Source: Azomonas tarimensis (GTDB lineage: Bacteria; Pseudomonadota; Gammaproteobacteria; Pseudomonadales; Pseudomonadaceae). Taken from it: DNA of 64,000 nt. Where the stretch lies: NCBI RefSeq assembly GCF_042648805.1, contig NZ_JBHRXZ010000029.1, forward strand, positions 128,552-192,551, written 5' to 3'. Positions 53,779 to 62,797 of the stretch are shown one piece after another (position 1 is the first letter of the stretch; every line of letters starts with the position of its first letter). Under the pieces are notes generated by a model that was not told where the DNA came from, searched no databases, and was given only the letters and a program-made list of their open reading frames with translations. A program made the position numbers and the translations under genes.

Positions 53779-55089
53779 ATGAGCACTACAAGACGCCGAT
53801 TTCTTCGTAATGCCTCCATTACCGCGGCGGCAGCGGTTGCTGCGCCGAGCATCTTCATTCCTTCCGCGCGCGAGGCTTGGGGGGCAACGCTTGATACCGG
53901 CAAGCCGATCAAGGTCGGTGTTCTGTTCTCGCTCACTGGTGGGCTGGCGGTGCCAGAGGAAGACTCGGCCCTGGTCATGCAATACGCCATTGACGAGATC
54001 AATGCGGCGGGGGGCATCAATGGGTCACCGATCGAGCCGATCATCATCGACGCCATGTCGGACATGAACGTCTATGCCCAGAGAATGCGCGAGCTGATTA
54101 TGCGAGACAAGGTGATCTCGGTGTTCGGCTGCTATACCTCGGCGAGCCGCAAGGCCGTGCTACCCACGGTGATGAGCCAGAACAACCTTCTGTTCTACCC
54201 GACCTGCTACGAGGGGGCGGAGTGCACGCAGAACACGGTCTGTACTGGGCCGCTGGCCAATCAGCACTCCAAGGACCTGATCCCTTACATGGTGGAAAAC
54301 TTCGGCAAACGGGTCTTCTTCGTGGGATCCAACTACGTTTGGCCAAAGGAATCGAACAAGAACGCGCGGATCTGGCTGGAACAGGCTGGGGGTGAATTGC
54401 TAGGCGAGGAATACATCCCGCTGGGTAGCTCCGAATTCGGCCCGGTCTTGAACAAGATCCGCGCGGCCAAGCCGGATTTCATCTTTTCCACGGTGGTCGG
54501 CTCCTCCGATATCGCCTTCCATCGCCAGTTCCGCCAGGCCGGCTTAAGTGCGGACTCGATGCCGATCGCCTCGCTGACCACTGGTGAGATCGAAACCCGT
54601 GCGATGGGCAACGAGTATGGCGCGGGTCATTTCCTTTCGGCGCCATATTTTCAGGCACTGGATAACCCGACCAACCAGCGTTTTGTCGAAAACTTCCTCA
54701 GCAGCAAATACGGCAAGAACGGCACCACACACTACAACATGGAGGAAACCTATACCTCCGCGTATGTGTTCAAGGCCGCACTGGAACGAGCGATCGCGCA
54801 GCACGGGATGGAAGAGGTAACGCCCAGGTTGATTCGGGACGCCGCGGCGGGAGTGCGCCTGGAAGCGGACATCTCACCCGAAGGCCCTACCTGGATCGAC
54901 GAGCAGAACTTCAATACCTGGCTGGTCCCGAAGATCGGCCAGTGCCAGTCCGACGGCAGCTTCAAGATCGTCAAGCAAGCCAGCGAGCACGTTGCGCCCG
55001 AGCCTTTTTCCATCTACCCGGATGCCGGCATCTGCACGGCCGAAGGTCTGCAGTTACCGAACGGTTCGGTTCGCACGAACGTGATCTGA
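53779..55089 (+). CDS. urtA: Urea/amide ABC transporter substrate-binding protein
   Basis: This periplasmic solute-binding protein of the UrtA/FmdD group has 436 residues. It has a twin-arginine signal (S-T-T-R-R-R-F-L-R, then an Ala-rich core), implying export in folded form. The two-lobed type I fold starts at K-V-G-V-L-F-S-L-T-G-G-L-A. L-L-F-Y-P-T-C-Y-E-G is shared with AmiC of this locus. GGGAGC precedes the ATG at 53779; a longer frame begins 12 codons upstream. The ligand is likely urea or a short amide. Confidence 0.92.
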   Translation: MSTTRRRFLRNASITAAAAVAAPSIFIPSAREAWGATLDTGKPIKVGVLFSLTGGLAVPEEDSALVMQYAIDEINAAGGINGSPIEPIIIDAMSDMNVYAQRMRELIMRDKVISVFGCYTSASRKAVLPTVMSQNNLLFYPTCYEGAECTQNTVCTGPLANQHSKDLIPYMVENFGKRVFFVGSNYVWPKESNKNARIWLEQAGGELLGEEYIPLGSSEFGPVLNKIRAAKPDFIFSTVVGSSDIAFHRQFRQAGLSADSMPIASLTTGEIETRAMGNEYGAGHFLSAPYFQALDNPTNQRFVENFLSSKYGKNGTTHYNMEETYTSAYVFKAALERAIAQHGMEEVTPRLIRDAAAGVRLEADISPEGPTWIDEQNFNTWLVPKIGQCQSDGSFKIVKQASEHVAPEPFSIYPDAGICTAEGLQLPNGSVRTNVI

Positions 55090-55146
55090 CGCCCCCTAGA
55101 ACGGGCCGGCCTGCCCGGCCCACTACGTATTGAGAGAGGAAAAGGC

Positions 55147-56028
55147 ATGGATTTCGCGTGGGTTTCCTTCGCAAATTCGCTGGTGCTGGGGTTGAGCATC
55201 GGCAGCATATGGCTGATCGCCGCGTTGGGGCTGACCATCATTTATGGCACGGCGGGGGTGATCAACATGGCCCACGGCGAGTTCATCATGCTCGGGGCCT
55301 ACAGCGCCTACTGCCTGCAGGCCTTCCTGGGCGTGCCGTTCCTTTTGTGCCTGCCACTGTCCTTCGTGATCGTCGGGCTGATCGGTCTGGTAATCGAGAG
55401 GGTACTGGTTCGATACCTCTATGCGCGTCCCCTGGACACGCTACTGGCGACCTGGGGGGTCTCGCTGGTGCTGATGCAGGGCATACGCATCATTTTCGGC
55501 AGCGAGCCCAAATACATCAGCATGCCAGAGTTTCTCTCCAGCAATTTAATGCTTGGGCCGCTGAGCCTCTCAAGCTTTCGCATCTTTCTGATGGTTGGCG
55601 CGGTGTTGCTGGTCGGCGCGACCTGGTACCTGATCTACCGTACCCATTTCGGCATCAAGATCCGCGCCGTCACCCAGAACAAGGAGATGGCCGCCTCGTT
55701 CGGTATCAATTCGAGCCGGATCTACATGTACACCTTTGCCCTGGGCTCAGGGCTGGCGGGCCTGGCCGGCGCGCTGTTCGCGGCATTGAACATCGTCTTG
55801 CCGACCATGGGAGCCGGCTATGTGGTCGAGTCGTTCCTGGTTGTCGTCACCGGCGGGGGCGCGTTGGCCGGCAGCGTGGCGGCAGCGGCGCTGATGGGTG
55901 AGATCCAGTCGGTGTTCGCCTTCTTCTTCAACTCCACCTTTGCCCGCTTCCTGCTGTTCATTCTTATCGTGATTTTCCTCCGATTCCGTCCGCAGGGACT
56001 GTTCGCTGCCGGAGCCACACGTCGATGA
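55147..56028 (+). CDS. urtB: Urea/amide ABC transporter permease 1
   Basis: This is the LivH/UrtB-type inner-membrane permease, 293 residues, with about eight hydrophobic helices. The T-I-I-Y-G-T-A-G-V-I-N-M-A-H-G-E-F motif near residues 30-46 is characteristic, and the cytoplasmic coupling loop A-V-T-Q-N-K-E-M-A-A-S-F-G-I (near residues 177-190) contacts the ATPase. It overlaps urtC by ATGA and would pair with urtC to form the channel. Confidence 0.92.
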   Translation: MDFAWVSFANSLVLGLSIGSIWLIAALGLTIIYGTAGVINMAHGEFIMLGAYSAYCLQAFLGVPFLLCLPLSFVIVGLIGLVIERVLVRYLYARPLDTLLATWGVSLVLMQGIRIIFGSEPKYISMPEFLSSNLMLGPLSLSSFRIFLMVGAVLLVGATWYLIYRTHFGIKIRAVTQNKEMAASFGINSSRIYMYTFALGSGLAGLAGALFAALNIVLPTMGAGYVVESFLVVVTGGGALAGSVAAAALMGEIQSVFAFFFNSTFARFLLFILIVIFLRFRPQGLFAAGATRR

Positions 56029-57185
56029 ACAACGCGTACCGCCCGACCCAACTTGCTGCATCGGAGGCGAAGTCAATGCCAGCCCGCAATCTCTACCATG
56101 ACAAGCGTGCCCAGTGGGCGCTCTACCTGGCCTTTTTCGGTGTGCTCGCCTTGGTCATGTCCACCGTCGAAGACGCGTTTCTGCTCAACCAGCTCGCGAT
56201 CTACGGCGTCTACGGCCTGCTGGCGATGTCGATCAGCCTGTGCTGGGGCATTGGCGGCATCCTCAACTTGGGCCAGGGAGTGTCCTTTGGGCTGGCTGCA
56301 TACTGCACGGCCATGACGATGCAGATGCAGTCCCAGGATCCAGAGATGAGTCCCGTCCCGCCCTTCATGCTGAACAATGGCCTGGAGCTGCTGCCATGGT
56401 TCTGGGAGCCGTTCTGGAGCACGGGTGGAGGATTGTTCCTGGCATTGGCCATACCGACTGCATTCTGCCTGTTGTTCGGTGGGCTTATGTTTCAGGCCCG
56501 CGTCTCGGGGCCGTTCTTCGCGATCATCTCGTTGGCCATGCTCAGCGCGATCTATACGCTGGTGATCGACGTGCAGCCCTATACCAACGGCGTCAACGGG
56601 ATCAGCCCGCCCATGCCCTTGGAAGTCTTCGGAACCATGCTCGACCCCTATTCGCCGACCGTATTCTGGCTGGTGTTCGTCCTGCTGGCCGTCCTGACTT
56701 TGCTGGCCAAACTGCTGATACAGAGCAAGTTCGGGCAGGTCGTCAAGGCACTGAAAAACGATCCGGAACGGGTGCGCTTCCTGGGTTACAGCGTGGCGCT
56801 TTACGAGACGCTGATCTACACCATCTCGGGCTTCATCGCCGCAGTGGCCGGCTGTTGTTTCGCCCTGCTGATGCAGTACGTGTCGCCAGCGCAATTCGAC
56901 GTAGCCTTCAGTATCACAATGGTGATCTGGGCAGGTATCGGAGGTCGCCTGTCGCTTTTGGGCGCGATCATCGGTGCGTTTTTGATCCAGGGCGGGCAGA
57001 GCTATCTGGGCGACTCCTTCCTCAACACCTGGGTACTGATCCTGGGCTTCTTTTTCATCCTGGTGGTGCGTTTTCTACCGAGTGGCCTGGCAGGCCTGCT
57101 CGAGATGCTCCTCGCCCGACTCCCGTCGGGACGTTCGAAACCTCGCGAATCGACCAAGTCGCGGTCGCTCAAGGTAGGAGGTTGA
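56025..57185 (+). CDS. urtC: Urea/amide ABC transporter permease 2
   Basis: This is the LivM/UrtC-type permease, 386 residues, with the G-I-G-G-I-L-N-L-G-Q-G-V-S-F-G motif near residues 76-90 and the coupling loop A-L-K-N-D-P-E-R-V-R-F-L-G-Y (near 241-254). A short, hydrophilic N-terminal extension precedes the first helix; the internal ATG at 56076 could be used instead. It is separated from urtD by one base. Confidence 0.92.
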   Translation: MNNAYRPTQLAASEAKSMPARNLYHDKRAQWALYLAFFGVLALVMSTVEDAFLLNQLAIYGVYGLLAMSISLCWGIGGILNLGQGVSFGLAAYCTAMTMQMQSQDPEMSPVPPFMLNNGLELLPWFWEPFWSTGGGLFLALAIPTAFCLLFGGLMFQARVSGPFFAIISLAMLSAIYTLVIDVQPYTNGVNGISPPMPLEVFGTMLDPYSPTVFWLVFVLLAVLTLLAKLLIQSKFGQVVKALKNDPERVRFLGYSVALYETLIYTISGFIAAVAGCCFALLMQYVSPAQFDVAFSITMVIWAGIGGRLSLLGAIIGAFLIQGGQSYLGDSFLNTWVLILGFFFILVVRFLPSGLAGLLEMLLARLPSGRSKPRESTKSRSLKVGG

Positions 57186-57186
57186 T

Positions 57187-57936
57187 ATGCCGGGTGTATT
57201 GGAAATCCGTGACCTTCATAAAAAGTTCGACACCCACCATGTGATCAACGGCTTCAGCTTGGATGTGGTGGAAGGCACCTTGTCCTGCCTGGTCGGTCCC
57301 AACGGCGCCGGCAAGACCACGTTGATGGACTTGATCAGCGGTCGCCTGAAACCCACCAGCGGAAGCGTGAATTTCCGCGGCTTCGAGCTCACCGGTATGA
57401 GCGAGAACCAGATCGCCAAGTGCGGAGTGGGGCGCAAGTTCCAGGTACCGGCGGTGTTCAAGGATCTTTCCGTTGAGGAAAACCTTGAGGTTGCCTACAG
57501 CCACGTGACCAACCCGATCCGCAATATGTTCCGGTTCAGCGATGCGGGCATGAAGCGGCGCCTGGACGAAGTTTGTTTGCTGGTCGGCCTACAGGATCGG
57601 CTACACACCGAGGCTGGGTTGCTTTCCCACGGCGAAACCCAGTGGCTGGAGATCGGCATGGTACTGATGCAAGAGCCGCAGTTGCTCCTGCTCGACGAGC
57701 CGATTGCGGGCATGACCGAAGTGGAGGTGGAAAAAACGGCGCGTTTGCTGCGCGAGATCCGCAAGAGTGCCACGCTGATCGTGGTCGAGCATGACATGGG
57801 CTTCGTCAGGCAGATTGCCGACGTGGTCACGGTCATGCACATGGGCAGCCTGCTGGCGCAGGGACGCATCGACGAGATCGAGGCCGACCCCAAGGTCCGC
57901 GATGTCTACCTGGGGACCGAAGAGGAGATTGCCTGA
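57187..57936 (+). CDS. urtD: Urea/amide ABC transporter ATPase 1
   Basis: This 249-residue ATPase of the LivG/UrtD type has Walker A G-P-N-G-A-G-K-T-T (near residues 38-46) and Walker B L-L-L-L-D-E-P-I-A-G-M (near 174-184). The signature reads L-S-H-G-E instead of L-S-G-G-Q, a variant typical of UrtD. The H-loop His is in V-V-E-H-D-M. GGAGG of urtC's end serves as its ribosome binding site. It overlaps urtE as TGATG. Confidence 0.93.
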   Translation: MPGVLEIRDLHKKFDTHHVINGFSLDVVEGTLSCLVGPNGAGKTTLMDLISGRLKPTSGSVNFRGFELTGMSENQIAKCGVGRKFQVPAVFKDLSVEENLEVAYSHVTNPIRNMFRFSDAGMKRRLDEVCLLVGLQDRLHTEAGLLSHGETQWLEIGMVLMQEPQLLLLDEPIAGMTEVEVEKTARLLREIRKSATLIVVEHDMGFVRQIADVVTVMHMGSLLAQGRIDEIEADPKVRDVYLGTEEEIA

Positions 57937-58634
57937 TGCTGATGAACCTCGACAGGGTGTCTTCCTTTTATGGCAAGACGCAGATCCTCCGGGATATCTC
58001 CTTCGATTTGAAACAGGGCTCGTGCCTGTGCGTGCTGGGGCGCAACGGGGTGGGCAAGACTACCTTGATGCGGACCATCATGGGGCTGGCCGATCGCACC
58101 ACCGGAAGCATCAAGATGCTTGGGGAGGAAGTGGGCTCCATACCGACCCACGCGCGTAGCCGCCACGGCATCGGCTACATCCCCCAGGGACGGCAGATCT
58201 TCGGCAAGTTCACGGTAAGGGAAAACATCCTGCTGGGCTCGTTCGCGCGCCCCGATGGCAAGACTGAAGTGCCCGACTTGTGCCTGGAACTGTTTCCCTA
58301 TCTTGCGGATAACCTCGAACGCCGCGCCGGGCTGCTTTCCGGTGGTCAGCAGCAACAACTGGCCATTGCCCGGGCGCTTGCCGTCAATCCGAAAATGCTG
58401 TTGCTGGACGAACCTACCGAGGGCATTCAGCCCAATATCGTTGCGGAAATCGGAAACAAGCTGCGGATGCTGAACAGGGACCACGGCATTACCTTGATTC
58501 TCTCCGAGCAGCATATAAAAGTCGCCCGTTCATTGGGTGACGATTTTCTAATGATGGATAACGGAAGAATCGTCGCCAGCGGCGCTATCGACCAGCTTAC
58601 CGATGAGTTGGTGGAGGAACATCTAACGGTTTAG
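57936..58634 (+). CDS. urtE: Urea/amide ABC transporter ATPase 2
   Basis: This 232-residue LivF/UrtE-type ATPase has Walker A G-R-N-G-V-G-K-T-T (near residues 35-43), the signature L-S-G-G-Q-Q-Q-Q-L (near 133-141) and Walker B M-L-L-L-D-E-P-T-E-G-I (near 157-167). It completes a five-component HAAT transporter with urtA-D. The next gene begins 44 bases later, so the hydrolase genes are probably on the same transcript. Confidence 0.93.
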   Translation: MLMNLDRVSSFYGKTQILRDISFDLKQGSCLCVLGRNGVGKTTLMRTIMGLADRTTGSIKMLGEEVGSIPTHARSRHGIGYIPQGRQIFGKFTVRENILLGSFARPDGKTEVPDLCLELFPYLADNLERRAGLLSGGQQQQLAIARALAVNPKMLLLDEPTEGIQPNIVAEIGNKLRMLNRDHGITLILSEQHIKVARSLGDDFLMMDNGRIVASGAIDQLTDELVEEHLTV

Positions 58635-58678
58635 CAAACAGTTCAGGCTGTAGTTTTGACCACAAGAGGAGATGAAAG

Positions 58679-59119
58679 ATGATATCGATACCTGACAAGG
58701 GCACACCGGAACGCGACGCCATGATTGAAGAGCATCGCCGGTGCGTCGACTCCATGAAAGGCGTGGCGGGGTTCTCCGTCGTCCAGTGCGCGACGCCGGG
58801 TGATACGACCGATATCAGCGGGGGTTGGATCGACCACCCCGATCTGCGGCGGGTACTGTTGCGCATGCGTGGCGAAAGCGTGGCCGGGAAGCTGATCATC
58901 GTCTGCACCAAAATTGAAAAGGAGTGGCGTATTGCCCGCCTCTCGGGCATTCGTGGAGTGCCCCCGGTATTCGTCAATGACAAGGTTTATGACGACGAGC
59001 AGGAAATCCAGCATGACATCTTTCTCATGCGACTCGATGAACTACCGAAGGATGCGGGTATGCCGGAGCACTATCACGAAGGCTGGAAACGCAAGGATGA
59101 CAACTGGCCGGTTACCTGA
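58679..59119 (+). CDS. N,N-dimethylformamidase small-subunit-like protein
   Basis: This 146-residue protein lines up with the alpha (small) subunit of bacterial DMFase by pattern: an H-P-(x)3-R-V-L segment near residue 58, then K-E-W-R-I-A-R-L near residues 81-88 (E-W-x-x-Y-R-I-A in DMFase), P-P-V-F-V-N-D (P-V-L-T-D-D) and the E-E/Q-E-x-x-H-D-I-F-L-M-R-L-D-E-L block (residues about 103-120). It lies upstream of the large subunit gene, as in the known dmfA1A2 pair. The small subunit caps the large one in the structure of that family. Similarity is moderate, so the assignment is likely but not certain. Confidence 0.75.
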   Translation: MISIPDKGTPERDAMIEEHRRCVDSMKGVAGFSVVQCATPGDTTDISGGWIDHPDLRRVLLRMRGESVAGKLIIVCTKIEKEWRIARLSGIRGVPPVFVNDKVYDDEQEIQHDIFLMRLDELPKDAGMPEHYHEGWKRKDDNWPVT

Positions 59120-59177
59120 TCACGACATACTTGGGTTCGTGTAAGCCCGCTTCGCTAAATTAATTTAAGCCTTGCCG

Positions 59178-59200
59178 ACGCGGCTCATAACTTGAGCCGC
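59178..59200 (+). other. Stable hairpin between the two DMFase-like genes
   Basis: GCGGCTCA pairs with TGAGCCGC around a five-base loop (59180-59200). There is no T-run, so it is more likely an mRNA processing or stability element than a terminator. Confidence 0.5.
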
Positions 59201-59237
59201 CCGGGCAGCTGCGTGCAAAAATAATGGAGCCAATAGA

Positions 59238-61640
59238 ATGACCGCCATGAGATTGACCGGATATGCCGACAAGTTCAGCGTACATCCCGGTGAAGCTATC
59301 AAGTTCTATGTCAACTGCGATGGTCCTGAAAGTTTTCGAGCCGAAATCGTCCAGATGATCCATGGAGACACCAATCCACGAGGCCCGGGATTTATCGAGA
59401 AGGCGGTACCCGGCGCTTTCAAGGGCGAGGTGCAGGGTCGCAAGCAGGTCATCCACGGCGGTTCCTATGGCTTTGTCACCGATGCCAAGCCGTTGCAGGT
59501 GGAAAGCTTCACGCTTCAATGCTGGGTCTGGCCGACTGCGCCGAAGACCCACCCGCGCTACTGGAAGCATGGACCCCAGGGGCTGGTGACCAAGTGGTCC
59601 GGCGGAGAAGGCTTCGGTCTGTTCATCAACGAAGACGGTTGCGCCGAGTTGCGCATCAACGACCAGAAGATCAGCACATCATTGCCGCTGCGAGACCATG
59701 CCTGGCACTTCCTGGCCGCGACCTTCGATGCCACCACCGGCGAGGCGATCCTCTATCACGAACCGCAGATCATGTATGCGCTTGACCCGGTCATCGAGCC
59801 GGTTCGCGAAACGATTGCCACCCAGATCGTGCACAAACCCATTCCGCTGGCGATCGCGGCCTATGTAGAGACGGCCGATGGCGGCCCGCTGGCCAAGTCG
59901 TCACTGCCCTCTGGCGTGGTGTTTGCTGGCAAGTACAACGGCAAGATCGATTCGCCCCGTCTGTGCAGCCGGGCGTTGAGCCGCTTCGAGATAGAGGCGA
60001 TGAAGCAAGGCGCTCAGTTGGGCATGACCGAGCGACGCAGCACCGGCCCGACCGCCGAGCTGTCCGAGTGCATCGTGGCGGCATGGGACTTCTCCGACGG
60101 CATCAACACCATCGTGGCCAAGGACAACGGCCCGTATCACCTCAACGCACGCCTGGTGAATTGCCCGACGCGTGCGCTGACCGGCTACAACTGGTCCGGC
60201 ACCGTGTTCGACTGGAAGCAGTCACCTAAGGAATACGGCGCGATCCACTTTCATGACGACGACGTCGATGACGCGCGCTGGGAGGTGGACTTCGAGTGGC
60301 AGGTGCCGGCCGACGTCAAGAGCCGTTTCTACGCCGCCAAACTGACCACCGCCGACGGCGACGAAGACTACATTCCGTTCTGGGTTGTGCCGGAAATCGG
60401 CAAGGAGCAATCGAAGATCGCGGTGATGGTGCCGACCATCAGCTACATGGCCTACGCCAACGAACACGTGGCCTGTAACGCTGGTGGTGCGGAACTGTTC
60501 GTCTACCGCGTGCCGATCATGCAGCATCAGAACATGTACCTGGCTGAGCACCGCGAGTATGGCGGGTCGATTTACGACACTCATACCGACGGCAGCGGTA
60601 TCTGCATGTCGTCGCGCCTGCGTCCGATCCTCAGCATCCGCCCCAAGTACGATCACTTTCTGGCCCAGGCGCCCTGGCAGTACCCGGCCGATCTGCACCT
60701 GGTCTACTGGCTGGAAACGATGGGCTATGAATACGACGTGTTCACCGACGAGGACGTGACCTACGAAGGGCTCGCCCGGCTGGAGAACTACAACGTCATC
60801 ATCACCGGATCGCACCCCGAACATAACAGCGGCACCCAGCTCGATGCGTTGCACAACTACACCCAGCGCGGCGGCCGATTGATGTACATGGGGGCCGACG
60901 CCTGGTACTGGGTGCATTCGTACCACCCCGCCTACGAGGGCACCGGCCGTGGCGTGATCACCGAAATGCGCCGTTGCGAGTCGGGCATCCGCACCTGGCG
61001 CGCGGACCCCGGCGAGTACTACCACCAGGGTACCGGCGAGCTCGGGGGCATGTGGCGCTACCGTGGACGCTACTTGCACTCAGTGGCTGGTACCGGCATG
61101 TCGTCGGAGGGTTTCGACATCTCTTCCTACTACTCGCGTACGCCGGAAAGCGATGACCCACGGGTCAGCTGGGCGTTCGAGGGCATCGACTACGACGAGA
61201 AGCTCGGCAATTTCGGTCTGGTCGGCGGCGGAGCGGCAGGGCTCGAACTGGACATCGTCGACACCATGCTTGGCTCACCGCCGCACACCCTGACGGTGGC
61301 GACCTCAGCCGGGCGCCACACCGAGGCCTACCTGTTGGTCATGGAGGACTTCGGCTTCAACCAGCAGGGTCTCGACGGCACCGTGCATCCGCGTGTGCGC
61401 TCGGATATCGCCTATCACGAGACGCCCAACGGCGGCGCCTGCTTTGCCTTCAGTTCGATTGCTTTCTGCGGCTCGCTGCCCTGGAACAACTGCGACAACA
61501 ACATTTCCCGGCTGGTGAAAAACGTGCTGGACCGCTTCTCGATGGATGGCCCGCTGCCGCCGCCGCCGTCGGACTCCATCCAGTACCGTGGCCGCGCGGA
61601 CTACGACGCGCCGGAAGACCGGCACCGTCGTCGCGTCTGA
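59238..61640 (+). CDS. N,N-dimethylformamidase large-subunit-like hydrolase
   Basis: DMFase cleaves N,N-dimethylformamide to dimethylamine and formate at a mononuclear iron held by two tyrosines and a glutamate. This 800-residue protein shows an N-terminal beta-rich region with a LamG-like sandwich (S-F-T-L-Q-C-W-V-W, near residue 90) and a C-terminal catalytic region. Candidate ligands are Tyr403 or Tyr406 (S-Y-M-A-Y-A-N), Tyr446 (S-I-Y-D-T-H-T) and Glu528 (S-H-P-E-H), spaced about 40 and 82 residues, close to the 399/440/521 pattern of the Paracoccus enzyme. The true substrate may be another N-substituted amide or urea. GGAGCC precedes the ATG. Confidence 0.82.
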   Translation: MTAMRLTGYADKFSVHPGEAIKFYVNCDGPESFRAEIVQMIHGDTNPRGPGFIEKAVPGAFKGEVQGRKQVIHGGSYGFVTDAKPLQVESFTLQCWVWPTAPKTHPRYWKHGPQGLVTKWSGGEGFGLFINEDGCAELRINDQKISTSLPLRDHAWHFLAATFDATTGEAILYHEPQIMYALDPVIEPVRETIATQIVHKPIPLAIAAYVETADGGPLAKSSLPSGVVFAGKYNGKIDSPRLCSRALSRFEIEAMKQGAQLGMTERRSTGPTAELSECIVAAWDFSDGINTIVAKDNGPYHLNARLVNCPTRALTGYNWSGTVFDWKQSPKEYGAIHFHDDDVDDARWEVDFEWQVPADVKSRFYAAKLTTADGDEDYIPFWVVPEIGKEQSKIAVMVPTISYMAYANEHVACNAGGAELFVYRVPIMQHQNMYLAEHREYGGSIYDTHTDGSGICMSSRLRPILSIRPKYDHFLAQAPWQYPADLHLVYWLETMGYEYDVFTDEDVTYEGLARLENYNVIITGSHPEHNSGTQLDALHNYTQRGGRLMYMGADAWYWVHSYHPAYEGTGRGVITEMRRCESGIRTWRADPGEYYHQGTGELGGMWRYRGRYLHSVAGTGMSSEGFDISSYYSRTPESDDPRVSWAFEGIDYDEKLGNFGLVGGGAAGLELDIVDTMLGSPPHTLTVATSAGRHTEAYLLVMEDFGFNQQGLDGTVHPRVRSDIAYHETPNGGACFAFSSIAFCGSLPWNNCDNNISRLVKNVLDRFSMDGPLPPPPSDSIQYRGRADYDAPEDRHRRRV

Positions 61641-61693
61641 GCGTACCCGGAGGGGGCACCCCCTCCGGCTTTCACGAGAACGGGAGTAACGAC

Positions 61694-62797
61694 ATGTCGC
61701 GTCGACCAGAACTGGGGTATTTCGAGGGCGAAGTGGATTTGTGTGCCCCGGAAACCTACACCGACTGCATCGCCCAGACGGGGCCGGCAAGCCTGTTGCC
61801 ACTGGCTGCCTACCGTTCACTGAGTTTCGCCTACCTGGAGGACGAGCGGATCTGGACCCGCGACTGGGTTTGCATTGGCACCCAGCGGGACATTCCGCAG
61901 CCGGGCGACCTGCTGCCTTACACGCTGGGCAACCATGGCATCCATGTCCAGCGCCAGGAAGATGGCTCGCTGCGTGGCGCCTTCAACAAGGCGCAGCATG
62001 GTGGCTGTCGCGTCGTGCCGCTGCAGTGTCAAGGCGGCCGCAAGACCAGCTGTTCCTTCACTTCCTGTGGCTACAGCCGCGACCGCGGTCCGATCACCGC
62101 CGATGAGCTTGGCGATGGTGCTTCGGCCATGCACCAGTACCTCGGCTTGCGCCCCGAGCGCTTGCTACCGGTGCGGGTGCAGACGTTAGGCGAGCTGATC
62201 TTCGTCAACCTCGACTCCGAGGCAGGGCCGCTCGCCACCACCGACCTGGGGGCGCTCCCGGTCGTGCTGGAGGCCGAGGCCACCCGCATCGCCGTGCATT
62301 GGCGCGAGTACGACGCTGACTGGAAGCTACTCGGCCAGCATCTGCTGGAGACCGGGCAGGGGCGCTCGACGATCCCCGATGACGATGTTTTCGAGGTGCG
62401 ATCCGATGCCCTGTTGGCCTTCTGGGGTTTTCCCAACCTGCTGCTGCTGGCGCAGGGCAACGAAAGCTGCCTGGTGCTGCTGCAGCCCACCGCGCTGGGC
62501 AAGACGCTATGCCGCATACAGCTGTTCTCCACCGCGCCGGCGGGAGACGGCGATGAGCAAGCCTTGAGTGATCGCTGGCTGGCATTGATTCACCCGCGTG
62601 GCATCCGCGCCGCCGCCTTCTGCGCCCAGTTGCAGGGCCTGGAGCGACCGAGTCCGGCAAGCGTCGAGCACACACCCCTGCAAACCGATCCCGCCGGCCG
62701 CTGGGCTCAGGGCTGCCTGGTGCGCCGGATCACGGCCGAGGCGCGCTACGAGGGTGACCTGAAACTCTACGGCAACGTGAGGAATTACCTGTTATGA
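61694..62797 (+). CDS. Rieske-oxygenase alpha-subunit homologue with degraded metal sites
   Basis: The 367-residue protein has the layout of ring-hydroxylating oxygenase alpha subunits, including R-D-W-V-C-I-G near residue 56, then a Rieske-like loop and an SRPBCC-like C-terminal domain. The cluster motif C-x-H ... C-x-x-H reads A100-Q-H102 ... C120-S-F-T123, so two of four ligands are lost. The mononuclear iron motif after D-W-K (residues 209-211) reads L-L-E-T-G-Q-G-R-S-T-I, without the paired histidines. It is unlikely to be an oxygenase. Operon position suggests an adaptor, chaperone or ligand-binding role. It overlaps the next gene by ATGA. Confidence 0.75.
   Translation: MSRRPELGYFEGEVDLCAPETYTDCIAQTGPASLLPLAAYRSLSFAYLEDERIWTRDWVCIGTQRDIPQPGDLLPYTLGNHGIHVQRQEDGSLRGAFNKAQHGGCRVVPLQCQGGRKTSCSFTSCGYSRDRGPITADELGDGASAMHQYLGLRPERLLPVRVQTLGELIFVNLDSEAGPLATTDLGALPVVLEAEATRIAVHWREYDADWKLLGQHLLETGQGRSTIPDDDVFEVRSDALLAFWGFPNLLLLAQGNESCLVLLQPTALGKTLCRIQLFSTAPAGDGDEQALSDRWLALIHPRGIRAAAFCAQLQGLERPSPASVEHTPLQTDPAGRWAQGCLVRRITAEARYEGDLKLYGNVRNYLL

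Noticed and set aside
53727..53779. A second ANTAR target in the urtA leader
   Set aside because: The leader is only about 52 bases, has no pair of A1/G4 hexaloop hairpins and no terminator.
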